From assembly GCF_007565055.1 (NCBI RefSeq), contig NC_044568.1, forward strand, positions 23,242,620 through 23,306,619: 64,000 nt of DNA, in the 5' to 3' direction. This DNA comes from Rhinopithecus roxellana. Taxonomy: Eukaryota; Chordata; Mammalia; Primates; Cercopithecidae. The position numbers and the translations under genes are program-made. Positions 9,961 to 19,259 of this stretch are shown in pieces; position 1 is the first letter of the stretch, and each line of letters opens with the position of its first letter. The notes beneath the pieces were generated by a model. The model was not told where the DNA came from, did not search any database, and worked only from the letters and a program-made list of their open reading frames with translations.

Positions 9961-10659
9961 CCGAGGTCCTGTGTGCACATTTCCTGGTCCTTTGTTGGAG
10001 ATGAGGTAAGTAAAACTGAGATCAGCTGAGTCTCTTCTACAATGATGCCTCTTCGTTCTGTAACAGGAGGGAGATTCAGCTGAAAAGTTTTCCATGCCTA
10101 AAGATTAGGCATTGATTTCTAAGGAATCCAAAAGGCTGGTCCTAACTCAAAATAGCTCAGGATCTGAGGAAGAACAGTAGCCAGAGTTGAGAGATGCAAC
10201 CTCTCAGGCACACATGGAATGGATGTGGCCCATCCCTCATCTTCCCTCCCTTGGCCTCAATCTCCTCATCTGTAGAACAAGAGAGCTGCCTAGATCATGG
10301 TTTCAGTCCCTTACCTGCCACCCTCACCATGGGAACCAGTGTTTATATGCCACTTTTTAAAAATAGGTTTTCTCTGTTGTCCTTAATCTGTGAATAATGA
10401 ATTTCATGTGCCAGCCAACTCTTCCCAATGCACTTTAAAATGCATAACTGCTCAAATAGAATAGGTTTGACTATGTACCACCCAAATCTCCTTGGGTACC
10501 ACAATCTGGAAAACAATGAAGCAGATGATCTCTAAGAAGCCAACAACCATGTCATGGAAGGCAAGGTCAGAGGCTAGTCTATTCAGCATTCATTCAACAT
10601 ACATTTACAAACTTCCTGCTCCAGGATGACCACTTTGAGAAACCATCACATACATTGTT
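9961..10659. other. Unique sequence, no gene recognised
   Basis: No dispersed repeat is recognised with confidence. Short open frames only (for example 10194-10397). No CpG-rich patch or promoter motif is seen. Confidence 0.4.
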
Positions 10660-10815
10660 TTAGCTGACAGTAGGTGAGCATTTATAATGGGCTGGGCACT
10701 GGGCTAAATGCTTTACAGGTGGTCTCTCATTTTAATCCACTGAAAAATCCCATAGGATAGATATAATGAACTTCTGAGTCTCAGAAAGGTGAATTACTCA
10801 TCACTTAGACCCAAA
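10660..10815 (-). mobile_element. MIR SINE, antisense
   Basis: The plus strand shows 'gagcatttataatgggctgggcactgggctaaatgctttacagg', then 'ctcattttaatccactgaaaaatcccataggatag' and 'gagtctcagaaaggtgaattactca', the reverse complement of MIR in the right order. Confidence 0.75.
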
Positions 10816-10819
10816 GCTA

Positions 10820-11275
10820 GTGTGTTAGTTTTCTATAACTGCTGTAACAAATCATCACAAATTTAGTGACTTAAAACATACATATATCATCTTACAGTTC
10901 TGCGGGTCAGAAGTCCAACACAGTTCTCACTGGGCTAAGATCAACGTAACAGTAGGGCTTGTTCCTTCTGGAGGCTGTAAGGGAGAATCTATTTCCTTGC
11001 TTTTTTTCATCTTCTAGAGGCCACCCCATTCCTTGGTTCATGGCCCCTTCCTTCATCTTCAAAGCCAGCAATAAAGTCTGTCCCTTCTCATGTCTCAGTC
11101 TCTCTGGTTCTCTGCAGCCAGGAAAAGTGCTTGACTTTTAAGTACCCATGTGATTAGATCAGGCCCTCTGGATAATCCAGGATTCTCTCCCCCATCTCAT
11201 GGTCCTTAGCCTTAATCACATCTTCAAAGCCCCTTATGCTATGTAAGGTAACATATTCACAGGTCAGTGATCCCA
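10820..11275 (-). mobile_element. MLT1-class MaLR LTR, antisense
   Basis: It reads as reverse-complemented MLT1: 'gtgttagttttctataactgctgtaacaaatcatcac', 'cagttctgcgggtcagaagtcc', then 'gtgattagatcaggccctctggataatccaggat' and 'aaggtaacatattcacagg'. MLT1 is an old eutherian ERVL-MaLR family. It directly abuts the MIR on its left. The frame at 10959-11141 lies inside it. Confidence 0.85.
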
Positions 11276-11439
11276 TCCAGCACAGTAGTAAGGGGCAGAG
11301 GGGAGACTGAAACCTTCATTTGATGGTTTTAACCACTACCATATAGAGAAGCAGTCCTCAGGGGGCTTTGCTTTACAGGAGTGGGGAGGGGTGATGTAGA
11401 AAGGGTGACCACTTGATATTATAGACATATCATTGTGTT

Positions 11440-11518
11440 ATCATCTCTCTCCAACTAGAATGTAAACTCCATGAGGGGAATTCCATACACCCTGCTCACT
11501 GCTGAATCCCATCACCTA
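11440..11518 (+). mobile_element. L2 LINE 3' fragment (left part), sense
   Basis: 'tccaactagaatgtaaactccatgaggggaattcc...ctcactgctgaatcccatcacct' follows the L2 3' end. The L2 continues after the DNA transposon, at about 11774-11836. Confidence 0.6.
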
Positions 11519-11773
11519 CAGCCCTACCATCTAATATGGTAGCCACATGTGGTCATTGAGCACTGACATGTGACTCAAATTTAGTATTCATAGTGATTTC
11601 AAAGACAGTATAAAAAAGAAAAAAGAATTTTTGTTACATATTGATGTTTTGGAAAATCTGGATTAAATATAAATTCCTGAAATTTATTTCACCATTTTTT
11701 TAACCTTTCTTTTCCGGCTACCAGAAAATTTAAAATTACATAAGCAGCTTGCACATCTATTGGACAGTGCTGA
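11519..11773. mobile_element. hAT-Charlie-type non-autonomous DNA transposon
   Basis: The left end has 'tatggtagccacatgtggtcattgagcactgacatgtgactcaaat'. The right end has 'ctaccagaaaatttaaaattacataagcagcttgcacatctattggacagtgctg'. Both are hallmarks of a family of hAT-derived elements with 'ggtagccac...attggacagcgctg' ends. It splits an L2 tail, which supports insertion into that older LINE. The exact family name is not certain. Confidence 0.6.
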
Positions 11774-11836
11774 GCCGGATGAATAGTTGGTGCACGGCAG
11801 ACACCCAGTGCATATCAATCGAGTGAATAGAGGGAC
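11774..11836 (+). mobile_element. L2 LINE 3' tail (right part), sense
   Basis: 'gttggtgcacggcagacacccagtgcatatcaatcgagtgaatag' parallels the L2 terminus 'gcctggcacatagtaggtgctcaataaatgagtgaatg'. It resumes the L2 interrupted at 11518. Confidence 0.45.
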
Positions 11837-12085
11837 AAAATAGCGGGAGATAAGTGGGGAACAAAACAGAGTCAGGCGTTTTCAAATATTCTGTCTGATT
11901 GGGAAAGTCATGGGCTGTAAACCCAGAGAGACAGGCAGTGGACACGACATGGATTCATACAGTGAGCCAATGTTTCCTGAATGCCTCATGCAGGTTAAGT
12001 TGGAGTATATTTATTCTATTTGCCAGGATAGAAGCAGCGAAGTATGCTAGGAAATGATATGGTTGAATTTCTGTTTGAGAAAGAA
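11837..12085. other. Unique sequence
   Basis: About 250 bp with no repeat or gene that I recognise. Confidence 0.4.
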
Positions 12086-12226
12086 GATTCTTTTTTTCTT
12101 CTTCTTCTTCTTTTCTTCAGAGATGGGATCTTGCTATGCTGCCCAGGCTGGTCTCAAATGATCCTCCCATCTCGGCCCCCTCAAAGTGCTGGGATTACAG
12201 GCATGAGCTACCATACCCAGCCCCGA
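12086..12226 (-). mobile_element. Alu monomer or right-arm fragment, antisense
   Basis: A T-rich, CTT-repeat start is followed by 'gagatgggatcttgctatgctgcccaggctggtctcaaatgatcc' and then 'aaagtgctgggattacaggcatgagctacc', about 140 bp in all. It has one arm only, so it is either a FRAM/FLAM-type monomer or an internally deleted Alu. Confidence 0.8.
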
Positions 12227-13349
12227 GGAAGGGCATTCTTTAACTTAGGACAAGGCTGGACTGGGAAGAAGGCTCGTCTTCCGGCAAACAGGAAGCATGG
12301 GGAGATGGTGAAGCATGCCCTCTTTAAGATAGAGTAGCTGAGAAGCAACATAAAGGTGCTTGTAGAGAAGACGGTAGCTTTATGTATCTCAGAACCAAAT
12401 CGGGTAAGAAGCAATGAAATGGAACTGGGTAAAACTGTAAATGGAAAGATCACATCAGAGGGAGTGCTGCATCTAAGTTCTGCCCTGTGAGGACGATGGA
12501 ACAAAGGGCACCCAAGTGCAAAGCAGAGATGGGTGAATCCAGAGCAGACAGCAGGAAGGAATGTTTCATTCTGGACATCACAAACCCCGAGACAGCTTCA
12601 GCAGAGGTAATGTGGACGCCCGCAATCAGGGTCAGCACAGCACTGGGCAGCAGGTGCCGGGTGGGTCAATGCCAACCCGACCGAGAGGAGAGGACACACC
12701 TCGCCAGGGCGGCCGAGCACCAGCCAGTCCTCCCAGCGCTTCTGAGCTCTTTGTTACAGAATCAGGGCAGCGCACTTTAGAAGGGAGGCCAGTAGGTTCA
12801 GAGACCTTCTCAAGCCCTGTCTGCAACGTGCCTTCATTAAATATTTCACAGAGCAGAAAGTCCACTTCAAAGGAAGAAAGCCTTTGCAGCCTGCAATGGG
12901 CTGGAAGCTCCCGAGTCAGGGTGAGCAACCCAGAGCTGCTTCAACTCCACTCATGTTTTGTTTTGTTTTGGTGGGGGAGGGTTTTGTTTTGTTTCACCCT
13001 CTTGTCCAATCCCAATTAATTTCAAAACAGAAATATAACCCACAAATATTGAATTCATTGAAGCACACAAGGGAATCACGATGTAGGTTCAAAGCGGGGG
13101 GTTGAAGCTGCATTCTGAGCACTAAGAGGAACAACAAGGAAGTAAGGGAATAGGGATGTCCCCAGGTGTGAGACAGAGCTCACCCTCTCTCTACAGTTCG
13201 GGGAAGCCCACCAAGCCCTGTTCCTGGATCCAAAATGAGCCAGGGCATATATTTATGCCCCCATTCCTGAGTCACCAAATGCCCTGAAAAGACAAGACTT
13301 TCCTGTACAAATGAGGTTACAACAAGGCCAGGAAAGGAGGAAACAAAAA
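12227..13349. other. Unique sequence with a small CpG-rich patch
   Basis: No dispersed repeat is seen. About 12606-12745 is locally rich in CpG (gacgcccgc, gtgccggg, cccgaccgag, ctcgccagggcggccgagc, agcgc) against CpG-poor surroundings. Overlapping open frames on both strands across 12450-13019 (up to 152 codons) follow from the G+C-rich composition and have no recognisable domain. I call no gene. Confidence 0.5.
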
Positions 13350-13640
13350 ATTTTTTTTGAGAAGGAATCTCACTCCGTTGCCCAGGCTGGAGTACAGTGG
13401 CACAATCTCGGCTCACTGCAACCTCCGCCTCCCAGGTTCAAGCAATTCTGTTGTCTCAGCCTCCTGAGTATCTGGGACTACAGACTCATGCCACCACACC
13501 CAGCTAATTTTTGTGTTTTTCATAGAGACGGGGTTTCACCATGTTGGCCAGGATGGTCTCGATCTCTTGACCTCATGATCTGCCCACCTCGGCCTCCCAA
13601 AGTGCTAGGATTACAGGTGTGAGCCACCACACCCTGCTGG
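13350..13640 (-). mobile_element. Alu SINE (AluS/Y-like), antisense
   Basis: Antisense Alu with tctcactccgttgcccagg, cagtggcacaatctcggctc, tggtctcgatctcttgacc and gattacaggtgtgagccacc. Full length. It is the first of three Alu-derived copies in this 800-bp cluster. Confidence 0.94.
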
Positions 13641-13666
13641 AAAAAGTTTTAAAATGGAGCAACTTC

Positions 13667-13828
13667 AGGACGGGTGTGGTCACTCACATCTGTAATCCCA
13701 GCATTTCGGGAGGCTGTGGTGAGAGGATCACTTGAGCCAGGAAGGTCGAGGCTGCAGTGAGCCATGATTGCACCATTTCACTCCAGCCTGGGTGACAGAG
13801 ATAGACCCTGTCTTGAAAAAAAAAAAAA
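13667..13828 (+). mobile_element. FLAM-like free left Alu monomer, sense
   Basis: 'acgggtgtggtcactcacatctgtaatcccagc' runs straight into 'aggctgtggtgagaggatcacttgagccaggaaggtcgaggctgcagtgagcc' and ends in 'ctgtcttg' plus A13. The gaggctgcagtgagcc arm followed by a tail after about 150 bp is the layout of a free left Alu monomer (FLAM). The following AluY inserted at or next to its A tail. Confidence 0.8.
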
Positions 13829-13829
13829 G

Positions 13830-14135
13830 GGCCGGGCGTGGTGGCTCAAGCCTGTAATCCCAGCACTTTGGGAGGCCGAGATGGGCGGATCATGAGGTCA
13901 GGAGATCGAGAACATCCTGGCTAACACGGTGAAACCCCGCCTCTACTAAAAAACACAAAAAACTAGCCAGGTGAGGTGGCGGGCGCCTATAGTCCCAGCT
14001 ACTCAGGAGGCTGAGGCAGGAGAATGGCATAAGCCCAGGAGGCGGAGCTTGCAGTGAGCTGAGATCCGGCCACTGCACTCCAGCCTGGGCGACAGACCCA
14101 GACTCCGTCTCAAAAAAAAAAAAAAAAAAAAAAAA
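13830..14135 (+). mobile_element. Young AluY with Old World monkey-type variants, sense
   Basis: Full length from ggccgggcgtggtggctcaa to an A24 tail (14112-14135), with little divergence. Diagnostic stretches are 'aactagccaggtgaggtggc', where human AluY has attagccgggcgtggtggc, and 'gagatccggccactgcactc', where human AluY has gagatcgcgccactgcactc. I remember both as typical of AluYR-type elements in cercopithecid genomes. The element sits in the A-rich tail of the preceding monomer, so its target duplication is hidden in A's. Confidence 0.9.
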
Positions 14136-14629
14136 GGCGGGGGAGGGAGAGAGGAATTTTACATTCATACATGCTTTTTCTCTCTCTCAAAATCTCATTG
14201 AAATGAAAATAAATTGATTTTTAAAAATAAATAAGCAAATAAACCAACAAACATAAAGATAGTGAGCAAGGAGACAGTAACAATAAAATATGGGATGCAG
14301 GGAAGCAAGTGGAAGAGGAGTAAGTGACTTAGACCCCAGGAAACGGGCTCATAAGACTGCAGGGAGCTGAGAGGCAAATCCATTTACATAACAGGGTTCC
14401 CAAAAGGTTCTGCACCAGGAACCTCTGGAATCCTTCACTAGTTCTCCCAGCTTTCGGAATAAAGTCCAACTTAGCACATTAACCCAGTGCATGGCACTCT
14501 GTAGATGTTGGTTGACTGTCCACTACTTCTCTCCCCAAGCAGTAGGAGATCACAGCCTGACTCCTGGCTCACAGTGAATATTCTAAAATTCCAGACTCCC
14601 TTTAGTTCCTCCACACGGGAGTGGGGAGC
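14136..14629. other. Mostly unique sequence with a weak L2-like remnant
   Basis: After a short GA/GGGA tract (14135-14155) and an A+T-rich stretch, the segment at about 14440-14515 ('ggaataaagtccaacttagcac...agtgcatggcactctgtagatgttgg') weakly resembles L2. No gene recognised. Confidence 0.4.
14625..14629. repeat. 5-bp target-site duplication, left copy
   Basis: ggagc precedes the LTR and is repeated exactly at 14994-14998. Confidence 0.88.
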
Positions 14630-14993
14630 TGATATGGTTTGGCTGTGTCCCCACCCAAATCTCATCTTGAATTGTAGCTCCCATAATTCCCACATGTCAT
14701 GGGAGGGACCCCATGGGAGGTAATTGAATCATGGGGCAGGTCTTTCCTATGTGGTTCTTCTGATAGTGAATAAGTCTCATGAGATCTGATGGTTTTACAC
14801 AGGAAAGTTCCCCTGCACAAGCTCTCTCCTGCCTGCTGCCATGCACGATGTGACTTTGCTCCTCCTTTGCCTTCCATTATGATTGTGAGGCCTCCCCAAA
14901 GATGTGGAACTGTGAGTCAGTTAAACCTATTTCCTTATAAATTACCCAGTCCCAGGTATGTCTTCATTAGCAGTGTGAGGACAGACTAATACA
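14630..14993 (+). mobile_element. Solo MaLR LTR (MST/THE1 class), second copy
   Basis: It begins tgatatggtttggctgtgtc and ends gaggacagactaataca, 364 bp. Landmarks are 'ctcatcttgaattgtagctcccataattcc', 'aataagtctcatgagatctgatgg' and 'cagttaaacctatttccttataaattaccc'. It is closer to the consensus than the copy at 9157. The ggagc duplication differs from that copy's gcagc, so this is an independent integration and not the other LTR of the same provirus. Confidence 0.94.
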
Positions 14994-14998
14994 GGAGC

Positions 14999-15690
14999 TA
15001 TGGTGACTTTTTTTTCATTTGCACAACTTTTTTTTATTTACCCCTCGATTTAATCATTGCTTTATTTTCATGTGCTTAGTTTCTAGGTGTGAATTGTTAA
15101 TTCTACCCCCAAATCCCTGCTAATTGCCTAAATCTCCTCCTTCTATGCTCAGATATATCTAGCATTTCATCTTTTAAAATAACTCTCTCCTGAAACTGGA
15201 GGCAAGAAAAAACAATCAGACCATAATGATGGCTCAGCTGTGGATATCATTTGCATGGTCAAAAGAATGCAAACTCTGAAGATCAATCCAATGGACACTA
15301 TGATATAATCATGTTGAGAGGATGAGGCACTGAAAGAATGCATAAGGGTGAGAGACAGCTACACCCACATCATTCACAGATGAGACAGCATCTGATAATG
15401 TTGAAAGATGAGAAGTCAAGAGATATGATGTGGACACAGGATTAGAGATATGGAGATGCATGCCAAAAGAATCAACTAAAAGAGTTGAAAGTGATTGCTC
15501 CAGGGAAGAAGAAATGAAGAAAAGGTGGAGGATTGCAGTTTTTCATGACCTATCTTGGAAAACAATGTAACCCTTTAAGTGTAGGAATAACTATGAAAAA
15601 TATGTATCTAATTAAGTTATCACTCATAAAAGTAGTGCCATGGGTAAGAGAAGACGATGGGAACAGTCCCAATACTTACCAGCTGGCAGA
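14999..15690. other. A+T-rich sequence, possibly an old L1 3' remnant
   Basis: T8 runs occur near 15009 and 15029. Part of 15440-15600 ('gattgctccagggaagaagaaatgaag...gattgcagtttttcatgacc') is loosely like old L1 3' UTRs, but I cannot assign it. No gene. Confidence 0.3.
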
Positions 15691-16089
15691 CTCACCTGCT
15701 TAACTCATGTGTCAACTGCTCTTCTAGGTGTTGGGGACCCAGAGTGAACACCACCAATTCTGGCTACTGTTCAGTTCTAGTCCCTGCTCCTTTGGGTTCC
15801 TGACCTTAAGCTAGTCCTTCTGGCTCCAGCCTTCACCTCCATCTGGTCACACTGGCTGAGTCATCTGTACCTATTCTGACTCATTGCTTAACCTCTCCCA
15901 GGACTCACAAGGCGAAGAGACCCATACATGACCTCCCTGGGGAACCCCACACCCTCTCATGTGCACCTCCCTTCCCCCTAAATGACTGCTAGGACATAGG
16001 ACTGCCCCTCCTTAAGAGTGCCCCACAGCAGATGCAAAGACCAGCTGATAGAGAAAAGCAGCAGCCCCGATCATGTAAATGGTGAACCT
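15691..16089. other. Unique sequence
   Basis: Pyrimidine-rich, repeat-poor sequence with no recognisable gene. Confidence 0.35.
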
Positions 16090-16430
16090 GACCCTGTTCT
16101 TGTGCAATTGACCAGACACATTAGCCCTTCCCTCTTGCCCCATCCCTGCTTCTGAGCGTCCCCCTCCCCTCCAAGGCATGCTTCCTCTAGGAAGCTATGG
16201 CTACCATGGGACAATTAGAGGCCACACAGTGAGCCCACCCAGCTCTGCCTACCCTCTCATGGTGGCCCTACCCACACTATGTAACAGCCCTTTACTTGAT
16301 CTGTCGTGTTTCCAGACTGTACCTGAGCTCCTTGAGGCCAAGAACAACACCTGCCTTGTCTACTCCACTTCCCCAATACCTTCCCTGGAGCCTGGTGTTC
16401 AATAAGTATTTGCCCAATGGATTAATCTGT
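16090..16430 (+). mobile_element. L2 LINE 3' region, sense
   Basis: The 3' part reads 'cagactgtacctgagctccttgaggccaagaacaacacc...cctggagcctggtgttcaataagtatttgcccaatgg', matching the L2 end 'gactgtaagctccttgagggcagggacc...cagtgcctggcacatagtaggtgctcaataaatatttgttgaatg'. The frames at 16178-16496 lie inside it. Confidence 0.6.
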
Positions 16431-16719
16431 GGGCAGACCCTATTGGGGCCCTGTGAGCTGAGTGAGAGTGATGTGTGCCTGAAGGCCCATGCATGACCAG
16501 CTGGAGTCTGTCAGCTTCCACCATGAACTCAGAACCCTCAAGACAGACTCCTCAGCTACCTGTCTAGCACCTGCCACCCCTCCACCCATCCTGCCCACCC
16601 CCTGAGTTCACCATCTGAAATCCTAGACACACCTGCTCCCACCTCTCAGCAGTCCACATAGGCATTCCTTACCCCCAACCTCATTTTCCCTGGGACGTTC
16701 CTCGAAAATGTTCAGCCCA

Positions 16720-17040
16720 ACAGAAAAACCGAAGAAAAGTACAACAAACTCCCATATCCTCTTCATTGGATCTATTAATGTTCTACACATTTTCTTTGTG
16801 TATGTGTGTGCTGGGCAAAGCATTTGAAAGTATTTTGGCCTTCATCCTAATAATAGGGGCATTCCCCTACACAATCACATAAGAAATTTCACAGGAAGTT
16901 GATAATTCCATCTAATACATCATCCATATTCAAATCTCCCCAATTGCTCCAATAGTGTCCTTCATAGTTTTATTTGCATCTAAGACCAATGAAAGTCCAT
17001 GCATTGAATCTGGTGGTGATGCTCTCCAACCTCTCTAAAT
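16720..17040 (-). mobile_element. Old dispersed repeat (probably L1-related), antisense, left part
   Basis: 'cacataagaaatttcacaggaagttgataattcc' and 'attcaaatctccccaattgctccaatagtgtcc' resemble a high-copy mammalian repeat that I remember from many loci and believe to be old L1-related sequence read backwards. The match resumes at about 17480. The strand is an inference. Confidence 0.4.
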
Positions 17041-17041
17041 C

Positions 17042-17215
17042 CAGACCCCTGTACTCAAACTGTGGTTGTCACAACAGCAGCAGCAGTATCAGCTTCGATA
17101 TTGTTAGAAAGGCACAACCTCAGTCCACCTGCCGACCTTCTGAATCAGAGTTTACCTTTTAACAAGATCTCCAGGGAATTTGTATACATGTTAAAGTGTA
17201 AAAGCTCTGCCTTGA
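17042..17215 (+). mobile_element. MER20-like hAT-Charlie DNA transposon
   Basis: Order of motifs: 'ctgtactcaaactgtggt', 'cagcagcagtatcagc', 'ttgttagaaaggcacaacctcag', 'cttctgaatcagag', 'ttttaacaagatctccaggg', 'atgttaaagtgtaaaagctctg'. These follow MER20 (ctcaaagtgtggtcc...cagcatcagc...cttgttagaaatgcaaattctcagg...ctgaatcagaaactc...ttttaacaagccctccagg). It interrupts the old repeat on both sides. Confidence 0.6.
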
Positions 17216-17218
17216 AAA

Positions 17219-17464
17219 ACACACACACACATATATATAGATGTACATATACACACATACCTACATACATACACATGCATATGCCCACATACGTGTATAC
17301 ACAAACATAAACATATGCATATACCCGCATATCCATACATACTTACATGCATATACACATATACACACGTATATACCCATACATATGCACACATATATAC
17401 ACATGCACATACATACAGACATCATACATATACACACAAAGCTACACACACGACACACACACCT
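17219..17464. repeat. Complex (CA)n / (CATA)n microsatellite
   Basis: About 246 bp of A/C/T-only-like sequence on the plus strand, beginning (AC)7 and (AT)4 and continuing as interleaved ACAC, ATAC, ATAT and ACATAC units with few interruptions. Open frames on both strands (for example 17241-17555 and 17261-17551) are artefacts of the tandem repeat. It starts where the MER20-like element ends. Confidence 0.95.
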
Positions 17465-17479
17465 ATACTTTTGTTTATT

Positions 17480-18125
17480 TCTTGTGACTGTGACTTTTTT
17501 TGTTGGTTTTTTGAAGAGTCCGAGCCAGTTGTCTCGTGGAATGTCCCACATGTGAATCTGTCTACTTGTTTCCTTGTGATTAGATTCAGAGCAACATTTT
17601 TAGTGAGAAAACCATGTAGACAATGTCTTCAACTTCTTACTGTATCATAGAAAAAAGCTCATAATATCAGATGTCCCGACTTTTAGTGATGCTACATTTG
17701 ATCATTTAGTTAAGGTGATGAATACCAGGTCTCTCCACTGGTAAAGGTCCATTTCTTCCCTTGTAATGTGCAGTTAACATGCAGGGTGATTCTTTGAAAC
17801 CATAAGGATATACTGTTCCCCAGCACCTTTGACGTGACAGTTTCAGCAGCCCTTGTGCTCCTTGCTTGAATATATTATTGCACTGGAGGTTGAAAAATGA
17901 TAATTTTCTCATTCTGTCTACATTGATTTGTTGGCATTTTTCTGTAAAGAAGAGCTCCTCTCCTCCCCCACCCCTTCTCTCCCCCACCCCTTCTCTCTCT
18001 CCCTCTTTCTCTTTCTCTTTTTCTCTCCCCTGGTCTATTATCAACCATAGAGTCATGAATATAGTATTGTTCTGTTTGATGCTCAAAAACTGATCTAAAT
18101 TTGGCCTGTGGGAGCCCATGCAAGC
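17480..18125 (-). mobile_element. Old dispersed repeat (probably L1-related), antisense, right part
   Basis: It continues the family at 16720-17040: 'tttttgaagagtccgagccagttgtctcgtggaatgtccc', 'cttgtgattagattcag', 'tttgatcatttagttaaggtgatgaataccaggtctctccactgg', 'ggcatttttctgtaaagaagagctc', 'tttggcctgtgggagccc'. It is collinear with the remembered repeat, so one copy was split by the transposon and microsatellite. The family name is uncertain. Confidence 0.45.
17955..18030. repeat. Pyrimidine-rich C/T tract with an internal duplication
   Basis: About 75 bp is nearly all C and T on the plus strand. Within it tcccccaccccttctc occurs twice in tandem, followed by (TCTC)n and (TTTCTC)n. The complementary purine strand explains the Arg/Glu-rich minus-strand frames at 17706-18183. 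Confidence 0.85.
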
Positions 18126-18129
18126 TGAC

Positions 18130-18345
18130 AGCCATGTGCTTTATTCCTCTCCACAAGTCTAGTAGCTCTGCTACTCTGGGCAAGTGACTTCATCTCTTTG
18201 TTTCTCAGTCTCCTCTCTGGAAATTAGATAATATAACGATTGACCTTGATAGGTTTTTTGTGAGGATGAAATGAGTGAGTCCATGTGAAACATTTGGAAC
18301 CGTGCCTGCCACATGCTAAAGTCAATGTAAGTGCTTGTTATTACA
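18130..18345 (+). mobile_element. MIR SINE, sense
   Basis: 'ctgctactctgggcaagtgacttcatctctttgtttctcagtctcc', then 'tgtgaggatgaaatgagtgag' and 'ggaaccgtgcctgccacatgctaa...gtaagtgcttgttattac' reproduce the MIR core and 3' end in order. Confidence 0.8.
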
Positions 18346-18378
18346 TATTCTTATCATTATCATCTTTATCATGATGAT

Positions 18379-18397
18379 CACCACCACCACCACCACC
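18379..18397. repeat. (CAC)6 trinucleotide run
   Basis: Six uninterrupted CAC units after an atcatgatgatc lead-in. It creates a Gly run in the minus-strand open frame at 18341-18532, which is not a gene. Confidence 0.9.
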
Positions 18398-19019
18398 TCC
18401 CAGCCCAGGCTTTGGCATAGCTAGAGCTCCACAGGCAGCTGAGGAAGGGATGGAGGGAGAGAGTAGAGTAAAAATCTTTAGGAGGAGAGATAATATGTCA
18501 GCAATCCCTGGAAGCCCCTTCCTTCCTACCATTCCTCCCCACCCTTCCTCACTCCCCTGCTCATTACTACTTCCTTGCTAATATCCAGCCTCCAGAGTAG
18601 GTGTGAAGTCCAGCCCACCCCCTCACCCATGGAGAAATATTTGGTGAACTGAACTAACACGGAACTGTTAGATAAACCCAAGTTCTGGCTGACGAGACGT
18701 GTGCTCTTTCCCATCTGCTGCCTTCTAAACAATGCTGGTCTTATTATTTCAAATGACACGCAGTTCTCTCTGTAAATTTGCTTGTCGTGCCAATTCAGAT
18801 TTTATGTAAGTGCATTTCTCATTTCATTTTCCTCTGCATACAAGTCACTGATGCAAGGCAGCTAAACCCCAGGTCTGCCACACTCCCTGAAGGATGACCT
18901 TGGCCTAGTTTTCACTTCCTTGACCCCAGAAGGCACCCTGGTTTCACTGCAGAGACCATGAGGAGCCTCTGAAAGTTCGGGTGTAGGCGAAAGTATACAC
19001 CTGAACATAAAGGTAAATT
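18398..19019. other. Unique sequence
   Basis: No repeat or gene recognised. Confidence 0.4.
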
Positions 19020-19140
19020 ATGAAACACGAACAACAGGAAGTTGGTGCTTGTTGAAGCTGGCAATGAGTGCATGAGAGTTGGTTGTATTATTCTCCCTAA
19101 TTGCATATGTTTGAAATTTTCCATAATAAGAAGTTGAGAA
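19020..19140 (+). mobile_element. Old L1 3' end, sense
   Basis: 'gttggtgcttgttgaagctggcaatgagtgcatgagagttggttgtattattctccctaattgcatatgtttgaaattttccataataagaagtt' follows the terminal sequence of many L1M elements (tgggtacatgggggttcattatactattct...tttgaaattttccataataaaa). Confidence 0.6.
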
Positions 19141-19259
19141 AGAAAACCTCTAAGAGCTGGGCATTTGAACTGAGTTTTGCAGGGTGAATAAGAGTTTCTG
19201 GTCAAATAAGGAGCAGAGGAACAATCCAGACAGAAAGGGATGTCACAAGAGTAGAGCCC

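Noticed and set aside
12450..13019. Overlapping frames of up to 152 codons in a G+C-richer segment
   Set aside because: Frames are open on both strands because of composition; no domain, and no consistent splice or start context.
9157..14993. A provirus bounded by the two same-strand MST/THE1 LTRs
   Set aside because: The LTRs have different exact target duplications and the DNA between holds MIR, MLT1, L2, hAT and Alu sequence, not MaLR internal sequence.
17241..17650. Tyr/His/Thr-rich frames on both strands
   Set aside because: Products of the CA/TA microsatellite; all frames remain open because the units lack stop codons.
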